Shown one piece after another: positions 15,593 to 23,628 of a stretch of DNA of 51,491 bases. The DNA lies in NCBI RefSeq assembly GCF_029813835.1, contig NZ_JARVKV010000050.1, positions 1 to 51,491 on the forward strand. The letters run 5' to 3'. Under the pieces are notes generated by a model. The model searched no databases and was not told the DNA's origin. It worked only from the letters and a program-made list of their open reading frames with translations. Both the position numbers and the translations under genes were made by a program. Each line of letters begins with the position of its first letter. Positions within the stretch are counted from its first letter, which is position 1. This stretch comes from Streptomyces sp. DH37 (GTDB lineage Bacteria > Actinomycetota > Actinomycetes > Streptomycetales > Streptomycetaceae).

Positions 15593-17335
15593 TCAGACGT
15601 TGTACACGTCGGCGTTGCCCGGCTCGGCGGCCTGCACCTGGCCGCTGAGCGCCAGGGAGCGGGAGCCGAACTTCTCGGTGTCCACGTTGTTGTCCCTCAG
15701 CACCTTCAGGGCCGCCGTGTGCACCACCCGCAGCACCGGGGTGGCCGCGCGCAGGGCGTCGTCGGCCATGAAGCGGTGGCGCCACGGCTTGTCGGCCCAC
15801 ACGTGCCGCAGCCCGAAGGGCTCGGGGAGGGTCAGCTTGCCGCCCAGGAAGTCCAGCACCGGCGGGAACCACGTCAGCGGGGCGCGCGCCGACAGCCGTA
15901 CGACCTCGCGGGCCTCGATCAGCGGCAGCTCGATGTCCTTGGTCTCCCAGAACCTCACGGTCTTGGAGACGGTCTTCTTCCGCGGCGACGGCTTGGAGAA
16001 GAACACCGGGTGCACCGGGCCGAGCGCGTGGCCGGTGACCTCGATGCGCAGGGTGTGGTGGAGCACGGTCACGTTGACCAGCAGGGTGATCACGAGCTGG
16101 CCGTCCCACAGCACGAACTGGACGCCGAGGTAGTGGCGGTTGCCGCTGCCGAACTGTTGCTCGTTGCAGATCCGCTGGACCTCGAAGTCCTTGACGCTGT
16201 ACGCCTCCACGTTCTGGCCGTCGGGCCGGGAGACCTCCGAGGCGCCCTCGCCGACCGGGGCGACCACCCAGTGCCGGACGGAGGGCTTGGGGAAGCCGCC
16301 GGTGTGCAGGGGGGTGCGCTCCAGCATCCGCAGCTGGTCGTGGATCGCGCGGATCACGTCCCAGCTCCGGAAGGGGTTGATCTCGGTGCCGGGGGAGGCC
16401 GGCACCAGCTCCTCGGCGAGCTGCCAGCTGCCCCAGCGGGTGCCCATGCCGAGTATCCCCTTGGGGCCGGCGTAGAAGACCACGTTGCTGCGCTGCTCGG
16501 CCGTCAGTTTGGCCAGATTCAGCCGGATGCTCTCCGCCCCCGCGTCGCCGGGGGCGTGCGGCACCGCCTCGGGGATCTTGGCGCCGATGCCGCCGCCCGT
16601 CAGCAGGCCCTCCCAGCGGGAGCGCAGGTCCTTGGCGTAGCGCTCGCAGATCTGCTTGGCCAGCAGCCAGCCCACGACCGGGGCGACCAGCATCACGCGC
16701 AGGTAGATCGCCCAGAAACCGGTGAAGGGCAGCTTCAGCACGAAGACCGCCGCCAGCACGCCGAGCGCGACGAGCACGCCCATGCCCAGCGCCCCGGCCC
16801 GGCGGTCCTGCGCGCCCGCCAGGGTCCGGCGCAGCTGGAAGCCGCCGAGCCACAGCAGGACGCCGGGCAGGAAGAGCACCCCGAAGAGGACCATCACGGC
16901 GGTCAGCCGGGCGTCGCGCTCCCGGCGGATGCGGTTGGCCGCCAGGCAGTGCTCGACCACGGCCTGCGGCTCGCAGCCGAAGGACTGGATCAGCGCCTTG
17001 CGGGCGCCGCCGAGCATCCGCGCCTGCACGGCGCGGGAGAACGCCTCGCCCAGGTTCGGCTCGAACAGGGAGAAGCGGGGCGCCGAGACCTTGGCGCCCT
17101 CGTTCGCCGCGAGCAGGTCCGCCACCGGGCCGTCCCGGTAGGCGGCCGAGGCCAGCGCCTGGGTGGGAGCGGTCTGCCCGCCGCCCGCCCCGGTCAACGG
17201 GACCTGCGCGCCGGGACTGAAGTCGTACGCGCCGCCCTCGACGTCATCGAAGCCCGCCAATGGTGCCCCCACTCCGCTCGCGCCGTCCGACGTCAGGCTC
17301 GTTCCGACCGTTCCCAACCGCGGCCCGCCGCACAC
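15593..17335 (-). CDS. Conserved membrane protein of unknown function
   Basis: I do not recognise a named family in this 580-residue protein. Residues 1-130 are mostly soluble, followed by a block of about four hydrophobic segments (LTAVMVLFGVLFLPGVLLWL, GMGVLVALGVLAAVFVL, FWAIYLRVMLVAPVVGWLL) near 145-240 and then about 330 soluble residues with mixed alpha/beta character. The GTG start at 17335 lacks a good ribosome site; an in-frame TTG at 17260 (preceded by a G-rich stretch) may be the true start and would remove 25 residues. It lies 62 bases downstream of the EF-G-like gene on the same strand, with GATACGCT (plus 17378-17385) as a possible own -10. Confidence 0.75.
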   Translation of the reverse strand: MCGGPRLGTVGTSLTSDGASGVGAPLAGFDDVEGGAYDFSPGAQVPLTGAGGGQTAPTQALASAAYRDGPVADLLAANEGAKVSAPRFSLFEPNLGEAFSRAVQARMLGGARKALIQSFGCEPQAVVEHCLAANRIRRERDARLTAVMVLFGVLFLPGVLLWLGGFQLRRTLAGAQDRRAGALGMGVLVALGVLAAVFVLKLPFTGFWAIYLRVMLVAPVVGWLLAKQICERYAKDLRSRWEGLLTGGGIGAKIPEAVPHAPGDAGAESIRLNLAKLTAEQRSNVVFYAGPKGILGMGTRWGSWQLAEELVPASPGTEINPFRSWDVIRAIHDQLRMLERTPLHTGGFPKPSVRHWVVAPVGEGASEVSRPDGQNVEAYSVKDFEVQRICNEQQFGSGNRHYLGVQFVLWDGQLVITLLVNVTVLHHTLRIEVTGHALGPVHPVFFSKPSPRKKTVSKTVRFWETKDIELPLIEAREVVRLSARAPLTWFPPVLDFLGGKLTLPEPFGLRHVWADKPWRHRFMADDALRAATPVLRVVHTAALKVLRDNNVDTEKFGSRSLALSGQVQAAEPGNADVYNV

Positions 17336-17397
17336 CTGTTGGCGTGTCCCCGTGCCGCGCCCGACGCCGGGGTGTTCAGCGTATCGTCATCGCGGGA

Positions 17398-19611
17398 TCA
17401 CGCCACGCCGCTTTCGGCCTGCTCGCGGATCCGCTCCGCCGCCTGCCGCGGCACCGGCTCGTGGCGCAGGTACGAGCGGGAGAACCGGCCCGTGCCGTGC
17501 GAGAGGGACCGCAGGTCGACCGCGTAGCGGCCGATCTCCGCCTCCGGGACCTCCGCGCGGACCAGGGTGCTGCCGCCGGGTACCTGCTCGGTGCCCACCA
17601 CCCGGCCGCGCCGCCCCGACAGGTCGCTCATCACCGCGCCCACGTACTCGTCGGCGACCGTCACCCGCACCTCGGAGACCGGCTCCAGCAGGTGGATCCG
17701 CGCGCCGGAGGCCGCCTCGCGCAGGGCCAGGGCGCCCGCCGTCTGGAAGGCGGCGTCGGAGGAGTCCACCGAGTGCGCCTTGCCGTCGACGAGGGTGACG
17801 CGCACGTCCACCAGCGGATACCCGGTGGCGACACCGCGCGCGGCCTGGGCCCGCACCCCCTTCTCCACCGACGGGACGAACTGGCGCGGCACGGCGCCGC
17901 CCACCACCTTGTCGACGAACTCGATGCCCGAGCCGACCGGCAGCGGCTCCACGGTGATCTCGCAGACGGCGTACTGGCCGTGGCCGCCGGACTGCTTGAC
18001 GTGCCGTCCGCGCGCGGCGGCCGGTTCGGCGAAGGTCTCGCGCAGGGCGACCCGGTGGGGCACGGCGTCGACCCGGACGCCGTAGCGGGTGCGCAGCCGC
18101 TCCAGCGCCACGTCCCGGTGCGCCTCGCCCATGCACCACAGCACCACCTGACGGGTGTCGGGGTTCTGCTCCAGGCGCATGGTGGGGTCCTCGGCGACCA
18201 GCCGGGCCAACCCCTGGGAGAGCCTGTCCTCGTCGGCCCTGCCGTGGGCCTCGACGGCGACCGGCAGCAGCGGGTCGGGCATCACCCAGGGCTCCATCAG
18301 CAGCGGGGCGCCCTTGTCCGACAGGGTGTCGCCGGTCTCGGCCCGGGAGAGCCTGGCGACGCAGGCCAGGTCGCCCGCCACGGCCTTCGGCAGGTGCCGC
18401 TGCTGCCTGCCGAAGGGGGAGGTCAGGGCGCCGACGCGCTCGTCCACGTCGTGGGGCTCCCCCGCGAAGGCGCCGTCGCGGTCGGTCAGGCCGTGGCCGG
18501 AGACGTGCACGGCGGCGTCCGGGCGCAGGGTGCCGGAGAAGACCCGCACCAGCGACGTCCGCCCGATGTAGGGGTCGGAGGAGGTCTTGACCACCTCGGC
18601 GGCCAGCGGGCCGTCGGGGTCGCAGGTCAGCGGGGGACGGGGCCGGCCGTCGGGGGTGGTGACCGGGGGGATCTCGCGCTCCTCGGGGGTGGGGAAGCCG
18701 CCGGTGACCAGCTCCAGCAGCTCCACCGTGCCCAGCCCCCGCCGGGCCCCCTCCGCGGCGGGCGCGGCGGCCAGGACGGGGTGGAACACGCCGCGGGCGA
18801 CGGCCTTCTCCAGGTCCCGGACCAGTGTCCCGACCTCGACGTCCTCGCCGCCGAGGTAGCGGTCCATCAGGGTCTCGTCCTCGCTCTCGGCGATGATGCC
18901 CTCGATGAGCCGGGCGCGGGCGTCCGCGATCAGCGGAAGGTGCTCGGGGTCCGGGGCGCGCTCGACGCGCTCGCCGGAGGAGTAGTCGAAGATCCGCTGG
19001 GACAGCAGCCCGATCAGTCCGGCCACCGGCGCGTGCCCGTCGCTCCGCTCCTCCCCGTGCAGGGGCAGGTACAGCGGGAGCACGGCGTCGGGGTCGTCGG
19101 CCCCGAACACCCGCCGGCAGATGTCCGTCATCTCCCCGAAGTCGGCGCGCGACGCCTCCAGATGGGTGACGACCAGGGCGCGCGGCATGCCGACCGCCGC
19201 GCACTCCTCCCACACCAGCCGGGTCGAGCCGGTCACGCCGTCGGCGGCCGAGACGACGAAGAGGGCCGCGTCCGCCGCCCGCAGGCCGGCCCGCAGCTCC
19301 CCGACGAAGTCGGCGTGGCCCGGGGTGTCCAGGAGGTTGACCTTGACGCCGTCCCACTCCACGGGCACCAGGGAGAGCTGGATCGAGCGCTGCTGCCGGC
19401 GCTCGATCTCGTCCTGGTCGGACAGGGTGCCGCCGTCCTCCACCCGCCCCGCGCGGTTGACCGCCCCCGACGCCTGGGCGAGCGCCTCGACCAGCGTCGT
19501 CTTCCCCGAACCGCTGTGGCCGACCAGCACCACGTTCCGCAGGGAACCGGGCCGGTCGGCCTCCGGCGCCCTTCCGGCGGCCCCGGTGTGCGCGCTCGTC
19601 CTGTCGCCCAT
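17398..19611 (-). CDS. Elongation factor G-like protein (EF-G2 type)
   Basis: This 737-residue GTPase has the EF-G domain order: G domain, beta-barrel domain II, domain III (LARLVAEDPTMRLEQN), domain IV (HGQYAVCEITVEP onward) and domain V (EVRVTVADEYVGAVMSDLSGRRGRV). G1 is GHSGSGKT (31-38) and G3 DTPGH (95-99), but G4, normally NKxD, reads THLE (149-152), so guanine specificity may be altered. It is a paralogue, not the ribosomal-operon fusA; role in translocation is unproven. ATG at 19611 is preferred because GGGAGG and GGAGG lie just upstream. A 6-4-6 inverted repeat TGTGCG/CGCACA (19653-19668) lies about 40 bases upstream. Confidence 0.9.
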   Translation of the reverse strand: MGDRTSAHTGAAGRAPEADRPGSLRNVVLVGHSGSGKTTLVEALAQASGAVNRAGRVEDGGTLSDQDEIERRQQRSIQLSLVPVEWDGVKVNLLDTPGHADFVGELRAGLRAADAALFVVSAADGVTGSTRLVWEECAAVGMPRALVVTHLEASRADFGEMTDICRRVFGADDPDAVLPLYLPLHGEERSDGHAPVAGLIGLLSQRIFDYSSGERVERAPDPEHLPLIADARARLIEGIIAESEDETLMDRYLGGEDVEVGTLVRDLEKAVARGVFHPVLAAAPAAEGARRGLGTVELLELVTGGFPTPEEREIPPVTTPDGRPRPPLTCDPDGPLAAEVVKTSSDPYIGRTSLVRVFSGTLRPDAAVHVSGHGLTDRDGAFAGEPHDVDERVGALTSPFGRQQRHLPKAVAGDLACVARLSRAETGDTLSDKGAPLLMEPWVMPDPLLPVAVEAHGRADEDRLSQGLARLVAEDPTMRLEQNPDTRQVVLWCMGEAHRDVALERLRTRYGVRVDAVPHRVALRETFAEPAAARGRHVKQSGGHGQYAVCEITVEPLPVGSGIEFVDKVVGGAVPRQFVPSVEKGVRAQAARGVATGYPLVDVRVTLVDGKAHSVDSSDAAFQTAGALALREAASGARIHLLEPVSEVRVTVADEYVGAVMSDLSGRRGRVVGTEQVPGGSTLVRAEVPEAEIGRYAVDLRSLSHGTGRFSRSYLRHEPVPRQAAERIREQAESGVA

Positions 19612-19930
19612 GTCCTCCGCCTCCCGGTCGACGCCGCTGGGTCGGGTGGTCGTGTGCGGGATCGCACAAGAGTGCTCCCTCCGAGCTTTCCACCGGGACC
19701 GGAGTCCGTCCATACGTGGCACATGCCGCTACCCGGAGCACACGGTGCATATCGCCCGGTAGCCGTCATAGCGGGGCGGGACCGGCGTCTGTGCCCGGCC
19801 CGCGCCGCCCCGGCCCGCCGCCGCGGGCGCGGGCGCCGCGACGCACCGGCGGCGCTCCGGGGGCGGCTGGCTACGATGGGCGCGCCGACGGCCCCCCGGC
19901 CGCCGGCCCACCTCGACCTCCGGGAAGGCC
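19612..19930. promoter_or_regulatory. 319-bp divergent region, EF-G-like / pgsA
   Basis: On the pgsA side TACGAT (19872-19877) is a good -10 about 50 bases before the ATG. On the EF-G side there is the inverted repeat TGTGCG-GGAT-CGCACA (19653-19668). The centre (19720-19790) is relatively AT-rich for this genome. No gene is apparent in it. Confidence 0.5.
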
Positions 19931-20641
19931 ATGCTGAACAAGTACGCGCGTGCGTTCTTCACGCGTGTTCTCACACCGTTCGCCGCTCTGCTCCTCCGGC
20001 TGGGGGTCAGCCCCGACACGGTCACGCTCATCGGCACCGGTGGAGTCATGGCGGGGGCGCTGGCCTTCTTCCCCCGCGGGGAGTTCTTCTGGGGCACCGT
20101 CGTCATCACCCTGTTCGTCTTCTCCGACCTGGTGGACGGCACCATGGCGCGGCAGGCGGGCCGCTCCAGCCGCTGGGGCGCCTTCCTCGACTCCACCCTC
20201 GACCGCGTCGCCGACGCGGCGGTCTTCGGCGGCATCGCGCTGTGGTACGCGGGCGGGGGCGGTGACCCGGTGCTGTGCGCGGTGGCGATCTTCTGCCTGG
20301 CCAGCGGCCAGGTCGTGTCGTACACCAAGGCGCGCGGCGAGAGCATCGGCCTGCCGGTGAACGTCAACGGCCTGGTCGAGCGGGCCGAGCGGCTGGTGAT
20401 CACCCTGGTGTGCGCCGGGCTCGCCGGGTTCGAGACCGCCTTCGGCGTCCCCCACATCGGGATCCTGCTGCCGGTGGCCCTGTGGGCGGTGGCCGTGGGC
20501 AGCCTGGTGACGATCGTGCAGCGGATGGTGACGGTCCGGCGGGAGGCCGCCGAGGCGGACGCCGCCGCGGCCGGGGGAGAGGGCGGCGGACCGGGACACG
20601 ACGGAGCCGCGGCGGCCGGGCAGGGGAGTGGCAGTTCATGA
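19931..20641 (+). CDS. pgsA: Phosphatidylinositol phosphate synthase (CDP-alcohol phosphatidyltransferase)
   Basis: The 236-residue membrane enzyme contains the complete CDP-alcohol phosphatidyltransferase motif: D66, D69, G70, A73, R74, G83, D87 and D91 in correct spacing. In actinobacteria this branch joins CDP-diacylglycerol to inositol-1-phosphate, giving the precursor of phosphatidylinositol and its mannosides. The linked acyltransferase and PimA genes support that substrate over glycerol-phosphate. About six transmembrane segments are visible; the C-terminal 30 residues are a G/A-rich hydrophilic tail. The stop overlaps the next start by ATGA. Confidence 0.92.
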   Translation: MLNKYARAFFTRVLTPFAALLLRLGVSPDTVTLIGTGGVMAGALAFFPRGEFFWGTVVITLFVFSDLVDGTMARQAGRSSRWGAFLDSTLDRVADAAVFGGIALWYAGGGGDPVLCAVAIFCLASGQVVSYTKARGESIGLPVNVNGLVERAERLVITLVCAGLAGFETAFGVPHIGILLPVALWAVAVGSLVTIVQRMVTVRREAAEADAAAAGGEGGGPGHDGAAAAGQGSGSS

Positions 20642-21573
20642 GGGACCGGATGACCGACGCGCTGTACGGGCTGGGCTGGGGCGCGGTCAAGCGCCTGCCC
20701 GAGCCCGCCGCGGCGGCCCTGGGCCGCACCATCGCCGACACCGCCTGGAGGCGGCGCGGTCAGGGCGTGCTGCGCCTGGAGGCCAACTACGCCCGGGTCG
20801 TGCCCGGCGCGGGCCCCGAGCGGCTGGCGGAGCTGTCCCGCGCGGGCATGCGTTCCTACCTGCGCTACTGGATGGAGTCCTTCCGGCTGCCGGTGTGGAG
20901 CGAGCGGCGCATCCGGGAGGGCGTGGAGGTCACCGACCTGCACCGGCTCACCGACACGCTCGACGCCGGCCGGGGCGTGATCCTGGCGCTGCCGCACATG
21001 GGCAACTGGGACCTGGCCGGCGCCTACCTCACCACCGGCCTGGGCATCCCGTTCACCACCGTCGCCGAACGGCTCAGGCCCGAGACCCTGTACGACCGCT
21101 TCGTCGCCTACCGCGAGGGGCTGGGCATGGAGGTGCTGCCGCACACCGGCGGCGCCGCCTTCGGCGTCCTGGCCCGGCGGCTGCGCGCGGGCGGGCTGGT
21201 GGCGCTGGTCGCCGACCGCGACCTGTCGGCCTCCGGCGTCGAGGTCGACTTCTTCGGCGAACCGGCCCGGATACCCGCCGGGCCCGCCATGCTGGCGCTG
21301 CAGACCGGGGCCGTGCTGCTCCCGGCGCACCTGTGGTTCGACGACTCACCCGTGATGAAGGGCCGCGTCCTGCCGCCGGTGGAGGCGCCCGCCGAGGGCA
21401 CCCGCCGGGAGAAGGCCGCCGCCATGACCCAGGCGGTGGCCGACGGCTTCGCCGCGGGCATCGCCGAACACCCCGAGGACTGGCACATGCTGCAACGACT
21501 GTGGTCGGCGGACCTCGAGCCGCGGACCGGGACGCGACCGGACCCGGCGGGCCGGGAGACGGAGAAGCGTTGA
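20638..21573 (+). CDS. Phosphatidylinositol mannoside acyltransferase (PatA-like)
   Basis: The 311-residue protein belongs to the LpxL/HtrB-type lysophospholipid acyltransferase family, shown by the HxxxxD catalytic motif HMGNWD (H120, D125) and the ADRDLSASGVEVDFFGEPA segment with its conserved glutamate region. In the mycobacterial cluster of the same order the equivalent gene (Rv2611c, PatA) acylates the mannose of PIM. It would act at the inner face of the membrane. It overlaps pgsA (ATGA) and pimA (TTGA), so the three genes are translationally coupled. Confidence 0.9.
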   Translation: MRDRMTDALYGLGWGAVKRLPEPAAAALGRTIADTAWRRRGQGVLRLEANYARVVPGAGPERLAELSRAGMRSYLRYWMESFRLPVWSERRIREGVEVTDLHRLTDTLDAGRGVILALPHMGNWDLAGAYLTTGLGIPFTTVAERLRPETLYDRFVAYREGLGMEVLPHTGGAAFGVLARRLRAGGLVALVADRDLSASGVEVDFFGEPARIPAGPAMLALQTGAVLLPAHLWFDDSPVMKGRVLPPVEAPAEGTRREKAAAMTQAVADGFAAGIAEHPEDWHMLQRLWSADLEPRTGTRPDPAGRETEKR

Positions 21574-22742
21574 GGATCGGCATCGTCTGCCCCTACTCCT
21601 GGGACGTCCCCGGCGGCGTCCAGTTCCACATCCGGGACCTGGCCCAGCACCTGATCGGCCTCGGGCACGAGGTCTCCGTCCTCGCCCCGGCCGACGAGGA
21701 GACCCCGCTGCCGCCGTACGTCGTGCCCGCCGGGCGGGCCGTCCCCGTCCCGTACAACGGCTCGGTCGCCCGGCTGAACTTCGGCTTCCTGTCCGCGGCG
21801 CGCGTGCGCCGCTGGGTGCACGAGGGCGCCTTCGACGTCCTGCACATCCACGAGCCCGCCACGCCCTCCCTCTCCCTGCTCGCCTGCTGGGCGGCGCAGG
21901 GGCCGATCGTGGCCACCTTCCACACCTCCAACCCGCGCTCGCGGGCGATGATCGCCGCGTACCCGATCCTCCAGCCGGCGCTGGAGAAGATCAGCGCGCG
22001 GATCGCCGTCAGCGAGTACGCCCGCCGCACCCTGGTGGAGCACCTGGGCGGGGACGCGGTCGTCATCCCCAACGGGGTGGACGTGGGCTTCTTCACGGAC
22101 GCCGAGCCCAGGGCCGAGTGGCAGGGCCGCGACGGCGAGAACACCATCGGCTTCATAGGGCGCATCGACGAGCCCCGCAAGGGCCTGCCCGTGCTGATGC
22201 GGGCGCTGCCGCGCATCCTCGCCGAACGCCCCGGCACCCGGCTGCTGGTGGCCGGGCGCGGGGACGAGGAGGAGGCCGTCGCCCGTCTGCCGCGCGAGCT
22301 GCGCGACCGCGTGGAGTTCCTGGGCATGGTCAGCGACGGGGACAAGGCGCGGCTGCTGCGCAGCGTGGACCTGTACGTCGCCCCCAACACCGGCGGCGAG
22401 TCCTTCGGCATCATCCTCGTCGAGGCGATGTCCGCCGGGGCCCCGGTGCTCGCCAGCGACCTGGACGCCTTCGCCCAGGTGCTGGACGGGGGAGAGGCGG
22501 GCGAGCTGTACGCCAACGAGGACGCCGACGCCCTGGCCGCCGCCGCCGTGCGCCTGCTGGGCGATCCGGGGCGGCGCGCGGAGCTGCGCGGGCGCGGCAG
22601 CCGCCACGTGCGCCGCTTCGACTGGTCCACCGTCGGCGCGGACATCCTGGCCGTCTACGAGACCGTCACCGACGGCGCCGCCTCGGTCGCGCCGGACGAG
22701 CGGGTGGGGCTGCGCGCCCGCCTGGGCCTGGCCCGCGACTGA
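21570..22742 (+). CDS. pimA: Phosphatidylinositol mannosyltransferase PimA
   Basis: This 390-residue GT-B glycosyltransferase of family 4 transfers mannose from GDP-mannose to phosphatidylinositol at the cytoplasmic membrane face. The N-terminal MRIGIVCPYSWDVPGGVQFHI with its GGV loop, the middle GFIGRIDEPRKGLPVL and the nucleotide-sugar-binding GGESFGIILVEAM match PimA. The start is TTG at 21570, overlapping the acyltransferase stop as TTGA; no other start keeps the conserved first strand. Neighbours pgsA and the acyltransferase complete the pathway. Confidence 0.94.
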   Translation: MRIGIVCPYSWDVPGGVQFHIRDLAQHLIGLGHEVSVLAPADEETPLPPYVVPAGRAVPVPYNGSVARLNFGFLSAARVRRWVHEGAFDVLHIHEPATPSLSLLACWAAQGPIVATFHTSNPRSRAMIAAYPILQPALEKISARIAVSEYARRTLVEHLGGDAVVIPNGVDVGFFTDAEPRAEWQGRDGENTIGFIGRIDEPRKGLPVLMRALPRILAERPGTRLLVAGRGDEEEAVARLPRELRDRVEFLGMVSDGDKARLLRSVDLYVAPNTGGESFGIILVEAMSAGAPVLASDLDAFAQVLDGGEAGELYANEDADALAAAAVRLLGDPGRRAELRGRGSRHVRRFDWSTVGADILAVYETVTDGAASVAPDERVGLRARLGLARD

Positions 22743-22838
22743 ACCGGGCGACCGGACGGAGCACCCGAACCGAGCGAACGAACAGAACGACCGAGCAGAG
22801 CACCCGAGCAGAGCGACCGAACAGAGGGGGACCCGACC
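22743..22838 (+). repeat. Short degenerate repeats of ACCGA/GAGCA type
   Basis: The gap after pimA is composed of imperfect repeats of GAGCACCCGA, ACCGAGCGAAC and GCAGAGCGACCGAACAGAG. It is purine/C-rich and unlike the flanking coding DNA. It ends in AGAGGGGGA, the likely ribosome site of the next gene. Confidence 0.6.
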
Positions 22839-23399
22839 GTGATCACCACGATCGTCTGGATCGCGGCGGCGCTGCTGCTCGTCGCCGTCTACCTGAGCTG
22901 GACCGCCGGACGCCTGGACCGGCTGCACGCCCGGATCGACGCGGCCCGCGCCGCCCTGGACGCCCAGCTGCTGCGGCGCGCCTCCGTCGCCCAGGAGCTG
23001 GCCACCGCGGGAGTGCTGGACCCGGCCGCCTCCATCGTCCTGTACCAGGCCGCCCACGATGCCCGGCAGGCCGAGGAGGACCAGCGGGAGGTCGCCGAGA
23101 GCGAGCTCAGCCAGGCCCTGCGCGCGGTGTTCGCCGAGAGCGCGCAGCTGGAGGCGGTACGGGCGGCGCCCGGCGGCGAGGCGACCGCCGAGGAGCTGGC
23201 CGCCGCGGTGCGCCGGGTGCCGATGGCGCGGCGCTTCCACAACGACGCCGTGCGGGCCGCCCGCGCGCTGCGCCGCCACCGCAAGGTGCGCTGGTTCCGG
23301 CTGGCCGGGCACGCGCCCTTCCCGCTGGCCTTCGAGATGGACGACGAGCCGCCGGCCGTCCTGGCGGACCGGGCGGGCCCGGCCGGGGAAGGCCACTGA
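22839..23399 (+). CDS. LemA-like membrane-anchored protein
   Basis: The 186-residue protein has one N-terminal transmembrane segment (ITTIVWIAAALLLVAVYLSW) and then a long helical region (LDRLHARIDAARAALDAQL..). The later RRFHNDAVRAARALRRHRK and FPLAFEM resemble the RxYNdaV...FP ending of LemA proteins, so a LemA-like antiparallel helical bundle outside or beneath the membrane is likely; function unknown. The GTG start follows AGAGGGGGA. It lies 96 bases after pimA on the same strand and may be cotranscribed. Confidence 0.75.
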   Translation: MITTIVWIAAALLLVAVYLSWTAGRLDRLHARIDAARAALDAQLLRRASVAQELATAGVLDPAASIVLYQAAHDARQAEEDQREVAESELSQALRAVFAESAQLEAVRAAPGGEATAEELAAAVRRVPMARRFHNDAVRAARALRRHRKVRWFRLAGHAPFPLAFEMDDEPPAVLADRAGPAGEGH

Positions 23400-23494
23400 G
23401 TCCCGATTGGCCCTTGCGGCAGTGGCCAGTCGCCCCGTTTCATCGATCCTGTCGCACGGATCACCGTGAACTGGACCGGATGGCGGGACCGGAA

Positions 23495-23521
23495 GGGAAT
23501 CGAACGGGCCTACGATGGGTT
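23495..23521 (+). promoter_or_regulatory. Sigma-R-type promoter upstream of pdxS
   Basis: GGGAAT (23495-23500), 18 bases, then GTT (23519-23521) is an exact match to the sigma-R consensus of the Streptomyces thiol-oxidative stress response. TACGAT at 23511-23516 could also serve as a -10 for the housekeeping sigma factor, so two overlapping promoters are possible. The leader to pdxS would be about 100 nt. Confidence 0.6.
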
Positions 23522-23628
23522 CACCGTACGGTTGCCACGCCCGTCCGTGTGAGCCGCCGATCCGGCCGCCGACCGGTGCCGTTCGCCGCCGTTCACCGTC
23601 CCAACCCGCCGTCGAGTGAGGTCACACC

